Of a stretch of DNA of 6,000 nt, positions 3,481-6,000 are shown in pieces (position 1 is the stretch's first letter; the number at the start of each line of letters is the position of its first letter). Below the pieces are notes generated by a model. The model made no database searches. It was not told the DNA's origin and was given only the letters and a program-made list of their open reading frames with translations. Both the position numbers and the translations under genes were made by a program. The stretch is taken from NCBI GenBank assembly GCA_031413635.1, contig JANOFM010000148.1, positions 1-6,000 of the forward strand. Reading direction: 5' to 3'. The stretch is from SZUA-430 sp031413635 (GTDB lineage Bacteria; Pseudomonadota; Alphaproteobacteria; Micropepsales; Micropepsaceae).

Positions 3481-6000
3481 TCGCATCCGGCAATCCGTCG
3501 ACCGCCATCTCGCCCCACCGCTTGCGGTCGCCCGCCCAATATTTGTGCTCGATCGCCAGCATCGCCGGCGTGACGAACAAGGTCAGCAACGTCGAAAAGC
3601 CGAGCCCGTAGACGATGGCGGTCGCAAGCGGCACCCACCAGTCCGAACTGGGTCCTCCAAAGTGAACCTCGCGCGTAAAGAAGTCGACGTCGAACTTGTA
3701 CATCAGCGGCAACAGACCGAGCATCGCCGTGACCGTCGTCAGAATGACCGGCCTCAAGCGTTGCACGGCGGTGCGGATCACCGCGTCCATCGGCGGGAAT
3801 CCTTGGGCCAGTAAATGGTGGAACGTATCGACCAGAACGATGTTGTGGTTCACCATCACTCCGATCAGCGCCACGATACCCGTGCCGCTCATGATGATCG
3901 AGAACATCTGCCCCTCGATCAGGATGCCCAGCATCACGCCCGTGGTCGAGAATATGACGGCGGTCAGAATAACGAAAGCATGCCAGAAATTGTTGAACTG
4001 GATGATCAAGATGCCGGCAATCGCCAACATCGCGACCGCGAACGCATAGCCCAGAAAGACCATGGATTCGTCTTGCTGCTCGTTGGCCCCGCGGAACTTC
4101 ACGCTGACGCCGGAATCGAAACTCTGCGCCGCGACCCATTTCTTGAACTCGACGATCCGTTCGTTCGTGTTGAACGTCGGGTCGTCCTTGACGACGTTGG
4201 CCCGCACGCGCCACACCCGCACGCCCGCGATCCGCTCATAGCGCGACACTTGCTGCTCGGCGCTGCGCGTGACGAAATTCGTGATCGGGACCGATCCCTC
4301 GCGCGTGTTGACGCGCAAGCGGTCGAGTGCCCCCAGGCCGCGATCTTCCAACGGATAGCGCACGCGAATATCGATTTCGTCGTCGGTGTCGTCGGGCCGG
4401 TATTCCCCGATCTTGATGCCGGTGGTGACGAGCTGTACGGCCGCGCCCACCGTTCCCACGTCGGCGCCGAAACGCCCGGCCTGTTCGCGGTCGAGCTTGA
4501 TGTTCCATTCGATGCCGGGCAGGGGGCGCGAGTCTTCGACGTCGATCAGGCCCGGCATCTTGTCGGCGTGCGCGCGCGCCGCCGCGACCACCGTGTCGAG
4601 CGCGGCGTGGTTCTCCGAGCCGACCTCGATTTGAATGGCCTTGCCGCTCGGTGGCCCGCTCTCTTGTTCTTGAAGCTCGACATGGATGCCGGGAATGTTT
4701 TCAATCCGCTTGCGCAGCTCGGCCATCACGACCTTCGAAGGCCCGCGGTCTCGATAAGGCTGGAGCTCGACGAAAATGCGTCCGATCGTATCGACGGCGG
4801 CACCCCGCCCGCCGGTCGAGCCGGCAACCGTGTAAATGCCTTTTACGCCGCGTGCGCCGACGAGCCGGCGCTCCGCCTCGATCACCAGATCGCGCTTTTC
4901 CAGCGCCGACAGATTCCCGCGCGCGCGAACCGAAACGGTCGCAAAGTCGGCGTCCGTCTCGACGAAGAACTCGACACCTTTGTTGAACGCCGAAAACGCG
5001 GCAACGACCGCAACGAGCGATCCGGTCGCCAACAGCAGGACGAAGAGCGGGCGCCTGACCGCGCCGGTGACCAACCGCGCGTAAAGCCCGGTGAAGCCCG
5101 ATATCTCGTAGAGGTTCCCGACTTCCGAAAGCTTGATGTCGCGCTCCACCTGAGGGTGGACCTTCTCCGGTTTGCCGAAAATCGAGCCGATCGTCGGCAA
5201 AAACAGCAGCGCCACGAACATCGACGCCGTCATGATGAAGATCATCGTGAACGGCAAATAGCTCATGAACTTGCCGGTGACCCCCGGCCAAAACAGAATG
5301 GGCGCGAACGCGGCGAGCGTCGTGGCGGTCGACGAGACGATCGGCCAAAACATGCGCCGGCCCGCCTCCGCGTACGCCTCGCGCTTGGAGAAGCCCTCGG
5401 TCATTTTCCGGTCGGCGTACTCCGCCACGATGATGGAGTTGTCGACCAGCAATCCGACGGTGATGACCATGCCGAACATGATCATCATGTTCAGCGTAAA
5501 GCCCCCGAAATAAAGGCACAGGAAGCCGATCAAAAACGATCCGGGGATCGAGATGCCGACGATCAGACCCGAGCGCAAACCCAGCGACCCGACCACGATT
5601 ACCATGACGAGCGCCACGGCAAGCAGAATCGCATTCGTCAGATGCGTCAATTGCGAATCGATGAAGAGCGAGAAGTCGCCCGAATAATCGAGGGCGATGC
5701 CCGCCGGCACGCCGGGCCGCGCCGACTCCACATACTTGCGCACCAGCTCGATCGTGCTGACGATGTTGGCGCCGGTGCGCTTTTTGACGTCGATGCTGAT
5801 CGCAGGCCGCCCGTTATAGCGCGCGAACGTGTTGGCGTCGTAAAAGGTGCGCCGCACCTGCGCGATGTCGCCGAGTTTCACCACGCCGTCGCCTTCAACC
5901 TTGACCGGCAGCCTCAAGACGTCGTCGGCGGTCTCGAACAGACCCGGCACCTTCACCGCAAAGCGTCCGCGCCCCGTATCGAGCGAGCCCGCGGGGATCA
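3467..6000 (-). CDS. RND-family efflux permease (AcrB/HAE-like), 5' end outside window
   Basis: Inner-membrane pump subunit of a tripartite RND exporter, which uses the proton gradient to move substrates out of the periplasm or membrane. About 843 residues are visible, ending at a TAG stop. The frame stays open to the right edge (IPAGSLDTGRGRF...), so the apparent GTG start at 5956 is internal, and roughly 200 N-terminal residues, including TM1, are missing compared with the usual 1,030-1,060. Hydrophobic segments fit TM2-TM6 (about 5638-5190), TM7 (about 5050-4990), and TM8-TM12 (about 4060-3557), with the second periplasmic domain between TM7 and TM8. The GPPSGK motif (about 4654-4637) is typical of the AcrB-like COG0841 group. 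TM4 reads VDNSIIV and TM10 reads VNHNIVLVD, so AcrB D408 and K940 are replaced by Asn. I see nothing pointing specifically to a CusA heavy-metal pump. Family call is firm; the substrate is unknown. The adaptor gene is expected beyond the right edge. Confidence 0.93.
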   Translation of the reverse strand, partial: IPAGSLDTGRGRFAVKVPGLFETADDVLRLPVKVEGDGVVKLGDIAQVRRTFYDANTFARYNGRPAISIDVKKRTGANIVSTIELVRKYVESARPGVPAGIALDYSGDFSLFIDSQLTHLTNAILLAVALVMVIVVGSLGLRSGLIVGISIPGSFLIGFLCLYFGGFTLNMMIMFGMVITVGLLVDNSIIVAEYADRKMTEGFSKREAYAEAGRRMFWPIVSSTATTLAAFAPILFWPGVTGKFMSYLPFTMIFIMTASMFVALLFLPTIGSIFGKPEKVHPQVERDIKLSEVGNLYEISGFTGLYARLVTGAVRRPLFVLLLATGSLVAVVAAFSAFNKGVEFFVETDADFATVSVRARGNLSALEKRDLVIEAERRLVGARGVKGIYTVAGSTGGRGAAVDTIGRIFVELQPYRDRGPSKVVMAELRKRIENIPGIHVELQEQESGPPSGKAIQIEVGSENHAALDTVVAAARAHADKMPGLIDVEDSRPLPGIEWNIKLDREQAGRFGADVGTVGAAVQLVTTGIKIGEYRPDDTDDEIDIRVRYPLEDRGLGALDRLRVNTREGSVPITNFVTRSAEQQVSRYERIAGVRVWRVRANVVKDDPTFNTNERIVEFKKWVAAQSFDSGVSVKFRGANEQQDESMVFLGYAFAVAMLAIAGILIIQFNNFWHAFVILTAVIFSTTGVMLGILIEGQMFSIIMSGTGIVALIGVMVNHNIVLVDTFHHLLAQGFPPMDAVIRTAVQRLRPVILTTVTAMLGLLPLMYKFDVDFFTREVHFGGPSSDWWVPLATAIVYGLGFSTLLTLFVTPAMLAIEHKYWAGDRKRWGEMAVDGLPDASPAE

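Noticed and set aside
4701..5519. A 272-codon minus-strand frame overlapping the RND gene
   Set aside because: Arg/Gly-rich composition of an out-of-frame reading of the pump gene; no domain.
5954..5956. GTG as the start of the RND gene
   Set aside because: The frame stays open to the window edge with family-like sequence upstream, so this is an internal Val codon.

Overview
The window is GC-rich, and every gene I can support lies on the minus strand, so transcription runs from high to low coordinates. The compact operon layout, the family combination (PcoA/CopA-type multicopper oxidase, CopB, small cupredoxin) and the RND pump point to a Gram-negative proteobacterium, probably an alphaproteobacterium. 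The class is inference from general resemblance; nothing here is a taxonomic marker.

Layout, in order of transcription: (1) 6000-3467, the 3' four-fifths of an RND efflux permease that runs off the right edge. (2) 3466-3404, a 63-bp gap with a 17-bp near-palindrome of CsoR-operator type, ATACCC-n5-GGGTAT, lying over a plausible promoter. (3) 3403-3026, a small exported Cys/His-containing protein I do not recognise. (4) 2966-1308, a copper-resistance multicopper oxidase (copA) with complete copper-ligand motifs and a 3 x 33 bp repeat encoding a Met/His copper-binding segment. (5) 1311-568, the outer-membrane copper-resistance protein copB, joined to copA by an ATGA stop/start overlap. (6) 547-50, an exported type-1 cupredoxin. 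(7) 49-1, no gene visible, only a GC-rich hairpin just after the last stop codon.

Genes 3 to 6 look like one copper-detoxification operon acting in the periplasm and outer membrane. CopA would oxidise and bind Cu(I), CopB would act at the outer membrane, and the cupredoxin would bind or shuttle copper. The operator-like site suggests copper-responsive derepression by a CsoR/RcnR-family repressor encoded elsewhere. The RND pump is upstream in the same direction, but it resembles the AcrB/HAE branch more than the CusA/HME copper pumps, so a role in copper export cannot be assumed. The window looks like a variant of a known kind of locus rather than a wholly new system. The parts most worth checking are the operator, the unrecognised leading gene, the Sec-type signal on CopA, and the pump's altered proton-relay residues. 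There is no gene-free stretch longer than 300 bases, and I saw no tRNA, rRNA, CRISPR or insertion sequence.
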